Made by a program: the position numbers and the translations under genes. A DNA stretch of 64,000 nt from Achromobacter pulmonis (GTDB taxonomy: Bacteria; Pseudomonadota; Gammaproteobacteria; Burkholderiales; Burkholderiaceae_B). Shown here one piece after another: positions 26,925-38,890 of this stretch (the first letter of the stretch is position 1; the number at the start of each line of letters is the position of its first letter). The notes below the pieces were generated by a model. The model was not told where the DNA came from. It did no database searches and saw only the letters and a program-made list of their open reading frames with translations. Where the stretch lies: the NCBI RefSeq assembly GCF_002885955.2, contig NZ_POQS01000004.1, forward strand, positions 18,519 to 82,518, in the 5' to 3' direction.

Positions 26925-27965
26925 TTACTTCCAGACGGGCTTGCCGTCGGCGGTCTTGACTTCGCCCCAGGCGGCGCGGATTTCCTTGGTGACGGCTTCC
27001 GGCAGCGGCACGTAGTCCATCGCTTCGGCCGACTTGGCGCCGTTCTTGAAGGCCCAGTCGAAGAAGTCCAGCACGGCCTTGCCCTGCACCGGCTTGTCCT
27101 GGGTCTTGTGGACCAGGATGAAGGTGGCGGCGGTGACGGGCCACGATTCGGCGCCCGGCTCGTCGGTCAGCACCACGCCCATGCCCGGCGCGCTCTTCCA
27201 GTCGGCGTTGGCGGCCGCGGCGGCGAAGGCTTTTTGCTCGGGCTGGACGAACTTGCCGTCCTTGTTCTGCAGCTGGGTCCAGGCCAGCTTGTTCTGCTTG
27301 GCGTAGGCGTATTCGACGTAGCCGATCGAGTTCTTCAGCTGGCCGACGTAGGCGGCGACGCCTTCGTTGCCCTTGCCGCCCTGGCCCACCGGCCACTTGA
27401 CGGCCTTGCCCTCGCCGACCTGCGACTTCCAGTCAGGCGACACCTTGGACAGGTAGTTGGTCCAGCCGAAGGTGGTGCCCGAGCCGTCCGAACGGTGCAC
27501 GACGATGATGTCGGCCGACGGCAGCTTGAGGTCGGGGTTCAGCGCCTTGATGGCGGCGTCGTCCCACTTCTTGACCTTGCCCAGGAAGATGTCGGCCAGG
27601 ACCTTGCCCGACAGCTTCAGTTCGCCCGGCTTCACGCCGTCGATGTTGACCACGGCCACGGTGCCGCCGATGACGGCCGGGAACTGCAGCAGGCCGTTCT
27701 TTTCCAGGTCGGCCGCCTTCATGGGGTCGTCCGAGGCGCCGAAGTCCACGGTCTTGGCGATGATCTGCTGCTGGCCGCCGCCGGAACCGATGGACTGGTA
27801 GTTGACCGCGTTGTTGGTGGCGGCCTTGTAGTCGGACGCCCACTTGGCGTAGATCGGGTACGGGAACGATGCGCCGGCGCCGGTCACGTCGGCGGCCTGG
27901 ACGGCGAAGACGGCGGCGCTCAGCGCGACGCCCAGGGAAACTTGCTTGAAGACACGTTTGAACAT
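26925..27965 (-). CDS. pstS: PstS, periplasmic phosphate-binding protein
   Basis: This 346-aa protein has a signal peptide of about 24 residues (cleaved after VQA) and the phosphate-site motifs GAGASFPYP and SIGSGGGQQQ. It binds phosphate in the periplasm and hands it to PstCA. It is the first gene of the operon, behind a near-consensus Pho box (28052-28069) and so should be induced by phosphate limitation through PhoB. Confidence 0.97.
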   Translation of the reverse strand: MFKRVFKQVSLGVALSAAVFAVQAADVTGAGASFPYPIYAKWASDYKAATNNAVNYQSIGSGGGQQQIIAKTVDFGASDDPMKAADLEKNGLLQFPAVIGGTVAVVNIDGVKPGELKLSGKVLADIFLGKVKKWDDAAIKALNPDLKLPSADIIVVHRSDGSGTTFGWTNYLSKVSPDWKSQVGEGKAVKWPVGQGGKGNEGVAAYVGQLKNSIGYVEYAYAKQNKLAWTQLQNKDGKFVQPEQKAFAAAAANADWKSAPGMGVVLTDEPGAESWPVTAATFILVHKTQDKPVQGKAVLDFFDWAFKNGAKSAEAMDYVPLPEAVTKEIRAAWGEVKTADGKPVWK

Positions 27966-28035
27966 CTGGGTTCCTTCTGTGCTCGTTGGAGGAGTCTGGC
28001 AGGCTTGTTACTGCCCGTCTTTCAGCGACCCCCGC

Positions 28036-28069
28036 ATCTTAGAAGCCCAACATGACAGGATAGTGACAG
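28036..28069 (-). promoter_or_regulatory. Pho box and -10 of pstS
   Basis: The minus strand reads CTGTCAC-TATC-CTGTCAT (28069-28052), matching the Pho-box repeat at 13 of 14 positions, then 10 nt, then TAAGAT (28041-28036). This is the class II arrangement in which PhoB replaces the -35 contact. Confidence 0.9.
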
Positions 28070-28075
28070 TCATGA

Positions 28076-28150
28076 TCCCCCCCGAGGCGCTGCGCGCCTC
28101 CCCCCCAGGGGGGCGCCGGAGCGGACCGGCGGAGCCGGATCCGCCCGGCC
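28076..28150. repeat. GC-rich palindromic intergenic repeat
   Basis: Nested palindromes (GAGGCGC/GCGCCTC, CCCCCC/GGGGGG, CCGGCGGAGCCGG) form a compact structured block between ppk and pstS. I recall closely similar blocks as common intergenic repeats in Achromobacter and Bordetella. It may act as a terminator for ppk. Confidence 0.55.
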
Positions 28151-28242
28151 TGGGTTGGCGTTGACGGGGGTGCCTCGAGATAGAGCCGTGCGCAGGGAGG
28201 GGGCGTGGGGATTAGCCCGGGTTTGGCGCGGCGCGCTGGGGG

Positions 28243-30330
28243 TTACACGCCCAGTTTCTGCATCAGGTACTGATGCAGATTGAAGGGCTCGCGGCGGCTT
28301 TTGACTCGGGCGTAGTCGCCGTCGGCTTGCTGCTGCCAGGCCAGCTGGTTGTCGCGCAGGGCGTAGGTGAAGGCCTCGTCGATGACGCGCTTTTTCAGGG
28401 CCTTGTCGTAGATCGGGAACGCGATTTCCACGCGGCGGAAGAAATTGCGGTCCATCCAGTCGGCCGAGGACAGGTAGACCGTTTCCTGGCCTTCGGCGAA
28501 GAAATAGAAAACCCGCGAGTGTTCGAGGAATCGGCCGACGATGGAGCGCACCCGGATGTTCTCGGACAGGCCGGGCACGCCGGCGCGCAGCGCGCATACG
28601 CCGCGCACGATGAGGTCGATCTTCACGCCGGCCTGGCCCGCCTTGTAGAGTTCCTCGATGATCTGCTCTTCCAGCAGCGAGTTCATCTTGGCCATGATGC
28701 GGGCGCGCTTGCCGGCCTTGGCGGCGCGCGCCTCGGCGCGGATCAGGGCGACCATGCCGTCGTGCATGGTGAAGGGCGACTGCATCAGCGCCTTGAGCGC
28801 GCGGCGCGCGCCCAGGCCGGTCAGCTGCGCGAAGACCTTGTCCATGTCCTCGCACAGGCGCGGATCGGCGGTCAGCAGGCCGAAATCGGTGTACAGGCGG
28901 GCGGTGCGCGGATGGTAGTTGCCGGTGCCCAGGTGGGCGTAGCGGCGCAGCCGCCCTTTCTCGCGGCGCAGGACCACGGCCATCTTGGCGTGGGTCTTGT
29001 GCGCCACCACGCCGTAGACCACGTGGGCGCCCACCTCTTCGAGCTTGGAGGCCCAGTTGATGTTGGTCTGCTCGTCGAAGCGCGCCATCAGCTCCACCAC
29101 CACCGTCACTTCCTTGCCGGCGCGGGCGGCCGCCAGCAGGATCTTCATCAGCTCGGAGTCCTCGCCGGTACGGTAGATGGTCTGCTTGATGGCCATCACG
29201 TCGGGGTCGAGCGCGGCGGCGGTGAGGAAGTCGATGACCGGCTGGAACGACTGGTAGGGATGGTGCAGGAGCCGGTCCTGCTGGGCGACGGCCTCGAACA
29301 GTTCGGCGGGCTTGTCGCCGACCCGGTCGAACGGCGCCGGCACGGGCGCGCGGTATTCCGGAAACAGCAGGTCGGGCCGCGATTCGGAGTTGCACAGCTG
29401 CATCAGGCGCGACAGGTTGACCGGGCCGGGCACGCGGTAGGTGTCCTCGGGTTTGAGCGAGAACTCGCGCTGCAGAAAGGTTTCGAGCTCGACCGGGGTG
29501 AGCTTGTCGATCTCCAGGCGCACGGCGGCGCCGAAATTGCGCTGCGACAGTTCGCCCTGCAGAGCATGGCGCAGGTTGGTGACTTCTTCCTCGTCGACGA
29601 ACAGGTCGCTGTTGCGCGTGACCCGCCACTGGTAGCAGCCCAGCATCTCCAGGCCCGGAAACAGCTCGCCGACGAAGGCCCGCAGCAACGAGGTCAGCAG
29701 GATGTAGCCTTCCGGATAGCCGGACAGCTCCTGCGGCATCTTGATCAGGCGCGGCAGCGCCCGCGGGGCCTGCACCACGGCGATGGAGGCCTGGCGCCCG
29801 AAGGCGTCCGCGCCCGAGAGCGAGACGATGAAATTCAGGCTTTTGTTGTAGACGCGCGGAAACGGGTGCGCCGGGTCCAGCCCGATGGGGGTCAGAAGCG
29901 GCATCACGTCGCGGTTGAACACCTCGCGCGCCCACTCCTGCTGCTGCGCGTTCCATTCGGAGGCATGATGCAGCGTGATCCCCTCGGCGTGCATGGCGGG
30001 CAGGATCTGGTCATTGAGCAGGTTGTACTGGCGGCCGACCAGCTCGTGGACGGCCTGCTGCACGTGCTCGAAGGCCTCGTCCGGCGTCATGCCGTCCGGC
30101 CCCACCAGGTTCGGCGACTGGCGCTGCTGCTCTTTGAGGCTGGAAATCCGGATTTCGAAGAACTCGTCCAGGTTGGAACTGACGATGCAGACGTAGCGCA
30201 ACCGTTCCAGCAGGGGCGTCTTGGGGTCCTCCGCCATCGCCAGCACGCGTTCGTTGAACTTCAGCAGCGACAGCTCGCGGTTCATGAGCAGGGGCTCGGC
30301 GGGAGGGCGTGAGGGCATACCGGATTCCAT
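28243..30330 (-). CDS. ppk: Polyphosphate kinase Ppk1
   Basis: This 695-aa enzyme polymerises the gamma-phosphate of ATP into polyphosphate. The family N-terminus (MNRELSLLKFNERVL) begins at residue 16, and the catalytic histidine motif (AHKTHAKM) and the second conserved motif (LGTGNYHP) are both present. The ATG at 30330 gives the longest form; ATGs five and fifteen residues later are possible, since no clear Shine-Dalgarno sequence marks one. It is divergent from ppx, and a Pho box (30365-30382) precedes it, so polyphosphate synthesis and phosphate import are probably induced together. Confidence 0.96.
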   Translation of the reverse strand: MESGMPSRPPAEPLLMNRELSLLKFNERVLAMAEDPKTPLLERLRYVCIVSSNLDEFFEIRISSLKEQQRQSPNLVGPDGMTPDEAFEHVQQAVHELVGRQYNLLNDQILPAMHAEGITLHHASEWNAQQQEWAREVFNRDVMPLLTPIGLDPAHPFPRVYNKSLNFIVSLSGADAFGRQASIAVVQAPRALPRLIKMPQELSGYPEGYILLTSLLRAFVGELFPGLEMLGCYQWRVTRNSDLFVDEEEVTNLRHALQGELSQRNFGAAVRLEIDKLTPVELETFLQREFSLKPEDTYRVPGPVNLSRLMQLCNSESRPDLLFPEYRAPVPAPFDRVGDKPAELFEAVAQQDRLLHHPYQSFQPVIDFLTAAALDPDVMAIKQTIYRTGEDSELMKILLAAARAGKEVTVVVELMARFDEQTNINWASKLEEVGAHVVYGVVAHKTHAKMAVVLRREKGRLRRYAHLGTGNYHPRTARLYTDFGLLTADPRLCEDMDKVFAQLTGLGARRALKALMQSPFTMHDGMVALIRAEARAAKAGKRARIMAKMNSLLEEQIIEELYKAGQAGVKIDLIVRGVCALRAGVPGLSENIRVRSIVGRFLEHSRVFYFFAEGQETVYLSSADWMDRNFFRRVEIAFPIYDKALKKRVIDEAFTYALRDNQLAWQQQADGDYARVKSRREPFNLHQYLMQKLGV

Positions 30331-30348
30331 ACGTAGGGGGGACGTGGA

Positions 30349-30382
30349 GTTTTACTGCAAAAAAGTGACGGTTCCATGACAC
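30349..30382 (-). promoter_or_regulatory. Pho box and -10 of ppk
   Basis: The minus strand reads GTGTCAT-GGAA-CCGTCAC (30382-30365), 12 of 14 matches to the Pho-box repeat, then 10 nt, then TAAAAC (30354-30349). The geometry is identical to that at pstS. Confidence 0.75.
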
Positions 30383-30482
30383 CACGCTAAAAGCGTAGCG
30401 TACGCCAAAACCGGGACACATAGATAAGCCACCGACACGTCCAAGCCCCTGTTCCGTAAGAAAAAATCCGCGCCGCGGGGCG

Positions 30483-30505
30483 CTGTCATATGGGGTCTCT
30501 ATAAT
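30483..30505 (+). promoter_or_regulatory. ppx promoter with a Pho half-box
   Basis: A perfect half-site CTGTCAT (30483-30489) is followed by 10 nt and a perfect TATAAT (30500-30505). The preceding half-box position is not conserved, and no -35 is visible. PhoB may act here weakly or not at all. Confidence 0.5.
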
Positions 30506-30539
30506 CGGACCACCTCACAGCCTATATTTCACGAGCCGC

Positions 30540-32027
30540 ATGGATCAACTTCTGGCCGCGGTGGACCTCGGGTCCAACAGTTTCCGCCTCTCAATCGGGC
30601 GCATCGTTCAGCAGGACGGTACGCTCCAGATCTATCAGATCGATCGCCTCAAGGAAACCGTCCGGCTCGCGGCCGGCCTGGACGCCGAAAAGCGGCTCGG
30701 CGACGACGCCATCGACCGGGCCATCGCCGTGCTGGAGCGCTTCGGCGACCGCCTGCGCAGCTTCCACCCCAACCGCGTGCGCGCCGTCGCCACCAACACC
30801 TTCCGCGTGGCGCGCAATACCCGCGACTTCCTGCCCCGGGCCGAGGCCGCGCTGGGCTTTCCCATCGAAGTCATCGCCGGGCGCGAAGAGGCCCGCCTGA
30901 TCTTCTCCGGGGTGGTCCACACCCTGCCCCCCTCGCCCAACAAGCGCCTGGTCATCGACATCGGCGGCGGCTCCACCGAGGTCATCATCGGCAAGGGGCA
31001 CGAACCCTCGCTGATGTCCTCGCTCTATATGGGCTGCGTCAGCTACAGCCGGCAGTTCTTTTCGGACGGCGTGGTCGACGCGCACCAGATGAAGCAGGCC
31101 GAGCTGGCCGCGCGGCGCGAGATCGAGGTCATCGCCAAGCAGTACCGCAAGATGGGCTGGAAAGAGGCCTACGGGTCCTCGGGCACGGCCAAGGCGCTGT
31201 TCGCCATCCTGACCGAAAGCCGTTTTTCCGACCGAGGCATCACGCGCGCGGGGCTGACCAAGCTGAAAGACCGCATCGTGCGCTCGGGTCGGGTGATTCC
31301 GTCCGAGTTGCCGGGCATCAAGATCGAGCGCGCCGACGTGCTGCCGGGCGGCCTGGCCATCATGAGCGCGCTGTTCGACGAACTGGGCATCGAAGTCATG
31401 CACACCGGCGACGGCGCGCTGCGCCTGGGCGTGCTGTACGACCTGCTGGGCCGCGACGACGAGCACGACAAGCGCGACGAGTCGGTGCGCCAGTTCATGA
31501 AGCGCTACCACGTGGACCTGAACCAGGCCCGCCGGGTGCGCCAGGCGGCGCTGACCCTGTTCGACGCGCTGTTCCCGGACGGCCAGGAGCGCGCCGAATT
31601 GCGCCCGGCGCTGGGCTGGGCGGCCGACCTGCACGAAGTGGGCCTGTCGATCGCCCACAACGCGTATCACAAGCACACCGCCTACGTGCTGGAAAACGCC
31701 GACATGCCGGGCTTTTCGCGCGCCGACCAGCAGTTGCTGGCGCTGTTGGCGCTGGGCCACCAGGGCAAGCTGACCAAGCTGGAGCCGCTGGTGCGCTCGC
31801 GGCCGCAATGGAAGGCCATCCTGAGCCTGCGCCTGGCGGTGCTGCTGTTCCGCCGCCGCAACGAGATCGAGCCGCTGCCGCTGACGGCGTCGGTGCGCGA
31901 CAACTCCATCGTGGTGCGGGTCAACCGCGAATGGCTGGCCCAGCACCCCTTGAGCGACTTCACGCTGCGCGCCGAAGAGGCCGAATGGAACAAGGTGGGG
32001 TTTTCGTTCGAGCTGCTGGAGTTCTAG
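30540..32027 (+). CDS. ppx: Exopolyphosphatase Ppx/GppA family
   Basis: This 495-aa enzyme removes terminal phosphates from polyphosphate (or hydrolyses pppGpp in GppA members). The actin-like ATPase fold motifs are clear: VDLGSNSFRLSIGR near the start and IDIGGGSTEVIIGK around residues 139-152. The C-terminal part is the helical domain of the family. It is divergent from ppk with a 209-bp shared control region, so making and breaking polyphosphate may be balanced there. Ppx is favoured over GppA by the ppk neighbour. Confidence 0.93.
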   Translation: MDQLLAAVDLGSNSFRLSIGRIVQQDGTLQIYQIDRLKETVRLAAGLDAEKRLGDDAIDRAIAVLERFGDRLRSFHPNRVRAVATNTFRVARNTRDFLPRAEAALGFPIEVIAGREEARLIFSGVVHTLPPSPNKRLVIDIGGGSTEVIIGKGHEPSLMSSLYMGCVSYSRQFFSDGVVDAHQMKQAELAARREIEVIAKQYRKMGWKEAYGSSGTAKALFAILTESRFSDRGITRAGLTKLKDRIVRSGRVIPSELPGIKIERADVLPGGLAIMSALFDELGIEVMHTGDGALRLGVLYDLLGRDDEHDKRDESVRQFMKRYHVDLNQARRVRQAALTLFDALFPDGQERAELRPALGWAADLHEVGLSIAHNAYHKHTAYVLENADMPGFSRADQQLLALLALGHQGKLTKLEPLVRSRPQWKAILSLRLAVLLFRRRNEIEPLPLTASVRDNSIVVRVNREWLAQHPLSDFTLRAEEAEWNKVGFSFELLEF

Positions 32028-32034
32028 GCAGCCC

Positions 32035-32062
32035 GTGTCCTGCCCGCGGTTGGGCAGGACAC
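32035..32062. terminator. Hairpin between ppx and the olsB transcript
   Basis: A perfect 11-bp stem GTGTCCTGCCC/GGGCAGGACAC with a 6-nt loop lies 7 bp past the ppx stop, between convergent transcripts. There is no T run on either strand, so termination may be inefficient or Rho-assisted. Confidence 0.55.
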
Positions 32063-32181
32063 TAGAACGGGGACAGGTTGGTTTCGCGCTCCAGCCGTTT
32101 CAATTCCATGCGCAGGGGCCGCGTCACCCGCCTTACCAGCCTGATCGTCATTCGGCGGAAAAGGCGGCGGACGCGGTGCAT
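32062..32181 (-). CDS. Possible 39-aa arginine-rich small protein
   Basis: An open frame begins 5 bp after the olsB stop and ends at the terminator-like hairpin. The product (MHRVRRLFRRM...ETNLSPF) has about 12 Arg with alternating hydrophobic residues, which could form a cationic amphipathic helix. No good Shine-Dalgarno sequence is visible, but translational coupling to olsB would not need one. GC-rich DNA often yields Arg-rich chance frames, so this is a weak call. Confidence 0.3.
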   Translation of the reverse strand: MHRVRRLFRRMTIRLVRRVTRPLRMELKRLERETNLSPF

Positions 32182-32186
32182 GGCGA

Positions 32187-32990
32187 TCAGCGCTCGGTGG
32201 CGAGGGCCGGCTGGTCCAGGCCGAAATGGCGGCGGTAGCGCTCGTCCATGCGGCCCATCTTGAGCAGGACCGGGAAGTCGGCCGCGTTGAAATCCGGGTC
32301 CCAGGCGGGTTCGCCGCAGACCTTGGCGCCCAGCTTCAGGTAGCCCTTGATCAGCGGCGGCACGCGCGCCGGCAAGGTGCTGTTGAGCTTTTCGACGGGA
32401 TAGCGGTGCAGCGGCTTGACGCGCGGCTCGCCGTCTTGCGGCAGGTGCTTGGCGATGGTGCGCCAGACCTCGGCGGCGGTGACGCCGTCATCGCGCAGGC
32501 TGACGCTGGCGCAGCCCAGCACGTATTCGTAACCGCCGCGGCGCAGATATTCCGCCAGGCCGGACCACAGCAGCATGATGACGCCGCCGCCGCGGTAGTC
32601 GGCATGGGTGCAAGAGCGGCCGACTTCGACCAGTTCATCGCGGATCGGGCCCAGGCCGGAGAGGTCGAACTCGGACTCCGAGTAGTAACCGCCCGCCTCG
32701 CGCGCCTTTTCGGGCGTCATGATGCGGTAGGTGCCCACCACCCGGCCCGTATCCAGCTCGCGGACCATGAGGTGTTCGCAATAGGGGTCGAAACGGTCGT
32801 GCTCGACGCCGTCCTGGGCGTCGGGGAACACCGCGCCCATGTCTTCGGTGAAGACGTCGTAGCGCAGGCGTTGAATCTGCTCGATTTCTTCAGCGGTGCG
32901 CGCCAAGCCCACCACCAGCACCTTGGCGGCGGCACCGGTCCAAGGCTCTGCAGCATTACGGGTCGGGTTGATGCGTGCTAATTCCAGCAT
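32187..32990 (-). CDS. olsB: OlsB-like ornithine N-acyltransferase (GNAT fold)
   Basis: This 267-aa protein matches the hemolysin-like acyltransferases that attach a 3-hydroxyacyl group to ornithine, the first step of phosphate-free ornithine lipids. The region LRYDVFTEDMGAVFPD and the later EVGRSCTHADYRGGGVIMLLW are typical. An AGGAG Shine-Dalgarno sequence precedes the ATG. The second enzyme, OlsA, is not adjacent. Ornithine lipids often replace phospholipids under phosphate limitation, which suits the pst/ppk neighbourhood, although no Pho box was found here. Confidence 0.82.
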   Translation of the reverse strand: MLELARINPTRNAAEPWTGAAAKVLVVGLARTAEEIEQIQRLRYDVFTEDMGAVFPDAQDGVEHDRFDPYCEHLMVRELDTGRVVGTYRIMTPEKAREAGGYYSESEFDLSGLGPIRDELVEVGRSCTHADYRGGGVIMLLWSGLAEYLRRGGYEYVLGCASVSLRDDGVTAAEVWRTIAKHLPQDGEPRVKPLHRYPVEKLNSTLPARVPPLIKGYLKLGAKVCGEPAWDPDFNAADFPVLLKMGRMDERYRRHFGLDQPALATER

Positions 32991-33149
32991 TGCGGGAAGC
33001 TCCTAGAGAGTCCAGCCAGTGTGGACGCCCTGTATGTCAAAGACTTGACCAATATGTTACGTGACTATGAAGTTTAGTTCGCTGCAGATCCATACACTTT
33101 AGGCAGATCTCGACAATTCTTTACAAATATATGCCGTTTGAGTATGGCA
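32991..33149 (-). promoter_or_regulatory. Leader and promoter region of olsB
   Basis: This AT-richer stretch between the glmM terminator and olsB must hold the olsB promoter. No single -35/-10 pair stands out. A small dyad TCAAG/CTTTGA lies near 33040-33052. Confidence 0.35.
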
Positions 33150-33179
33150 AAGGCCACCCGCCATATGCCGGGTGGCCTT
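33150..33179 (-). terminator. Terminator of the ftsH-folP-glmM transcript
   Basis: An 11-bp perfect stem AAGGCCACCCG/CGGGTGGCCTT with an 8-nt loop lies 35 bp past the glmM stop. The T tract is short (TTTGCC). Confidence 0.65.
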
Positions 33180-33214
33180 GGTTTCGTCTGAATTGATCCG
33201 GATCAGGAAAGCGC

Positions 33215-34554
<1,340 letters not shown>

Positions 34555-34558
<4 letters not shown>

Positions 34559-35400
34559 GAAGTGAGTGCTCCTTGTTCTGCCGCGTGCCATACCTTGAGC
34601 GCGTCCACGGTGGCGGCCACATCGTGCACCCGCACGATGGAAGCGCCCCGCGCCACGCAGGCCAGCGCCGCGGCGATGCTGCCGGGCAACCTGTCGTCCA
34701 CCGGCCGGCCAGTGGCCTGGCCGATCATGGATTTGCGCGACAGGCCGATCAGCAATGGATAGCCGATGCTGCGCAGACCGGAGAGCCGGCGCAGCAGTTG
34801 AAAGTTCTGGTCGCCGGTCTTGCCGAAGCCGAAGCCGGGATCGAGCACGATGCGGCGGGGGTCGACCCAGGCCGCGCGCAGCTTGTGCGCGCGCGCCCCC
34901 AGAAAAATCCCGATTTCGCCGATCAGGTCGGAGTATTCGGGCGGGCTTGCCTGCATGGTGCGGGGTTCGCCCTTCATGTGCATCACGCACAGCCCGCAGC
35001 GCGATTGCGCCACCGCCTCGACGGCGCCGGGCTGGCGAAAGCCATAGATGTCGTTGATCATGTCCGCGCCCGCGTCCAGCACCGCGCGCATGACTTCGGG
35101 CTTGAACGTGTCGATCGACAGCGGCACGCCGCAGTCGCGCAGCGCCTCGATCACCGGCAGCAGCCGGGCCAGTTCGTCGTCGGCCGAGACCGGATCGGCC
35201 CCGGGGCGCGTGGATTCGCCGCCCAGGTCCAGGATCTGGGCGCCTTCTGCGATCAGCTGGCGCGCGTGCGCCACCGCGGAATCGGTATCGTCGTGCTGGC
35301 CGCCGTCGGAAAAGGAGTCCGGCGTGACGTTGACGATACCCATGACAAGCGGGCGCTCGAGATCGAACTCGAAGCGCCCGCAAAGGAAGTTATTTGCCAT
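34555..35400 (-). CDS. folP: FolP, dihydropteroate synthase
   Basis: This 281-aa folate enzyme condenses p-aminobenzoate with the pterin diphosphate and is the sulfonamide target. The signatures [15 protein letters not shown] (residues 20-34) and [10 protein letters not shown] are present. It lies 18 bp after ftsH and overlaps glmM by 4 bp, the standard ftsH-folP-glmM order of proteobacteria. Confidence 0.96.
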
Positions 35401-35418
35401 AACTCAGGACGAAAGCCC

Positions 35419-37305
<1,887 letters not shown>

Positions 37306-37347
37306 GGTCGATCTCCTGCATTCGATTCCGACCGGCGACCGCGCACC

Positions 37348-37376
37348 CGCATATGGCACAGTCACAAGTATGTCAA
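37348..37376 (-). promoter_or_regulatory. ftsH promoter, sigma-70 with sigma-32-like features
   Basis: On the minus strand TTGACA (37376-37371), 17 nt and TATGCG (37353-37348). The same -35 is followed at 12 nt by TGCCATAT, close to the heat-shock -10 CCCCATnT. ftsH is heat-shock-induced in E. coli, so either factor could act. Confidence 0.45.
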
Positions 37377-37509
37377 TGGCCCATTCTAACCTGTCAGGCA
37401 TTTTGCGTCCTGACGTGGCGCGGGACTCTGTTGGTTTCGTCTGATTAGTGGATTTTCTCGGTCGTAGTCTCGGCGGGCGATGGGTTTTCCGGGGTCCGGC
37501 CAGGCCGGG

Positions 37510-38142
37510 TTATTTCAGATCGCGCGCAACCAGAAAGGTTTCAGAGGACTTGTCCCGGGACGCCTTCGGCTTGCGTTCGACCACCCGCTTGAAGCGCTGC
37601 TTGTAGGACTGCACGATCTGCGAAAAGCCGCTGCCGTGGAAGGCCTTGACGATCAGCGCCCCGTTGGGCTTGAGATGGGCGCAGGCGAATTCCATCGCCA
37701 GTTCGCACACGTGCTGGATACGCGCCGAATCGGCGCTCCCCACGCCTGACAAGTTGGGGGCCATGTCGGAAATAACAAGGTCCACCGCGTGCGGTCCGAC
37801 CAGGTCTTCCAATTGTTTCAAAACGTCATCCTCGCGGAAGTCGCCCTGGATGAATTCGACCCCGGCCACCGGCTCCATCGGCAGCAGGTCCAGCGCGATG
37901 ATGCGCCCGTCGACCACGCCGCCCGGCCCCGCCAGGCGCTCGCGCGCCACCTGCGACCAGCTGCCCGGGGCCGAACCCAGGTCCACGACCAGGTCGCCGC
38001 GGCGCATCAGTTTTTCGGTTTCCAGGATCTCGATCAATTTGAAGGCGGCGCGGGCCCGGTAGCCCTTCTGTTGCGCCAGCTTCACATAGGGATCGTTGAT
38101 GTGCTGGTGAATCCAGTCTTTGGAGAATTTATTCTTGGCCAT
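37510..38142 (-). CDS. rlmE: RlmE (FtsJ/RrmJ), 23S rRNA 2'-O-methyltransferase
   Basis: This 210-aa SAM-dependent enzyme methylates U2552 of 23S rRNA late in 50S assembly. The SAM motif [15 protein letters not shown] and the catalytic K-D-K-E residues (Lys in YRARAAFKL, Asp in ISDMAPN, Lys in LIVKAFHG) are visible. It is divergent from yhbY with only 18 bp between start codons, so the promoters must overlap the coding regions. It precedes ftsH after about 200 bp, as in E. coli. Confidence 0.96.
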   Translation of the reverse strand: MAKNKFSKDWIHQHINDPYVKLAQQKGYRARAAFKLIEILETEKLMRRGDLVVDLGSAPGSWSQVARERLAGPGGVVDGRIIALDLLPMEPVAGVEFIQGDFREDDVLKQLEDLVGPHAVDLVISDMAPNLSGVGSADSARIQHVCELAMEFACAHLKPNGALIVKAFHGSGFSQIVQSYKQRFKRVVERKPKASRDKSSETFLVARDLK

Positions 38143-38160
38143 TACCGTACAATTCCACGC

Positions 38161-38760
38161 ATGCCTATATTAGAACTTACCTCTCGTGAGCGCAGCGACC
38201 TTCGGTCCGCCGCTCACCCTCTGCGCCCCGTCGTCCTGATCGGCGACAATGGCCTGACCGAAGCCGTGCTCAAGGAAATCGACCTCGCGCTGACTTCGCA
38301 CGGCCTCATCAAGGTGCGCGCCGGCGGCGAGGACCGCGAGGCCCGCGACGCCATGCTGTCGACCATCTGCGACACGCTGTCGTGCGCCCCGGTCCACCAC
38401 CTCGGCAAGACCCTGATCCTGTTCCGCCCGCTGGCCGGCAATATCAAGCCCGCCGCCCTGGCCGCCCAGGAACCCGAACGTCCCGCCAAGCGCCGCGCCT
38501 CCGAGCCGCATACGCCCAAGAAGCTGGCCGCCGAAGGCAAGACCCTGGCCAAGCGCCCGCGCCGCAGCGAATCCGAGGAACCCAAGCCCAAGACGCGCTT
38601 CGTTCCGGCCGATCAGCTCAACAAGAACGGCAAACCCATGCGTCCCAGCACCAAGAAGGCCTCGGCCAGCGGCCACGGCATTCCGCGCCGCGCCGGCAGC
38701 GCGCTCAGCCTGCGGGCCGGAGCCCGTAGCGGCACCAGCCGCCGTACGGCGAAACGCTGA
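38161..38760 (+). CDS. yhbY: YhbY-family CRM-domain RNA-binding protein with basic tail
   Basis: Residues 1-97 form the CRM domain ([28 protein letters not shown]) known from YhbY, a protein bound to pre-50S ribosomal particles. E. coli YhbY stops there. This protein continues for about 100 residues of low-complexity basic sequence rich in Lys, Arg, Pro and Ala, a likely RNA-binding extension. Total length is 199 aa. It lies head to head with rlmE, another 50S assembly factor. Confidence 0.92.
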   Translation: MPILELTSRERSDLRSAAHPLRPVVLIGDNGLTEAVLKEIDLALTSHGLIKVRAGGEDREARDAMLSTICDTLSCAPVHHLGKTLILFRPLAGNIKPAALAAQEPERPAKRRASEPHTPKKLAAEGKTLAKRPRRSESEEPKPKTRFVPADQLNKNGKPMRPSTKKASASGHGIPRRAGSALSLRAGARSGTSRRTAKR

Positions 38761-38890
38761 ACGCAGGCACAAAAACGGGCGCTTTACGCGCCCGGCCCAC
38801 CATAGCTGCCCGCATCGAACCGCGGAATCCATGCGTACAGCACGGCGCTGACTATGGTGTTTTGATGGTTTCCTGCTAACTACTGCGGCG

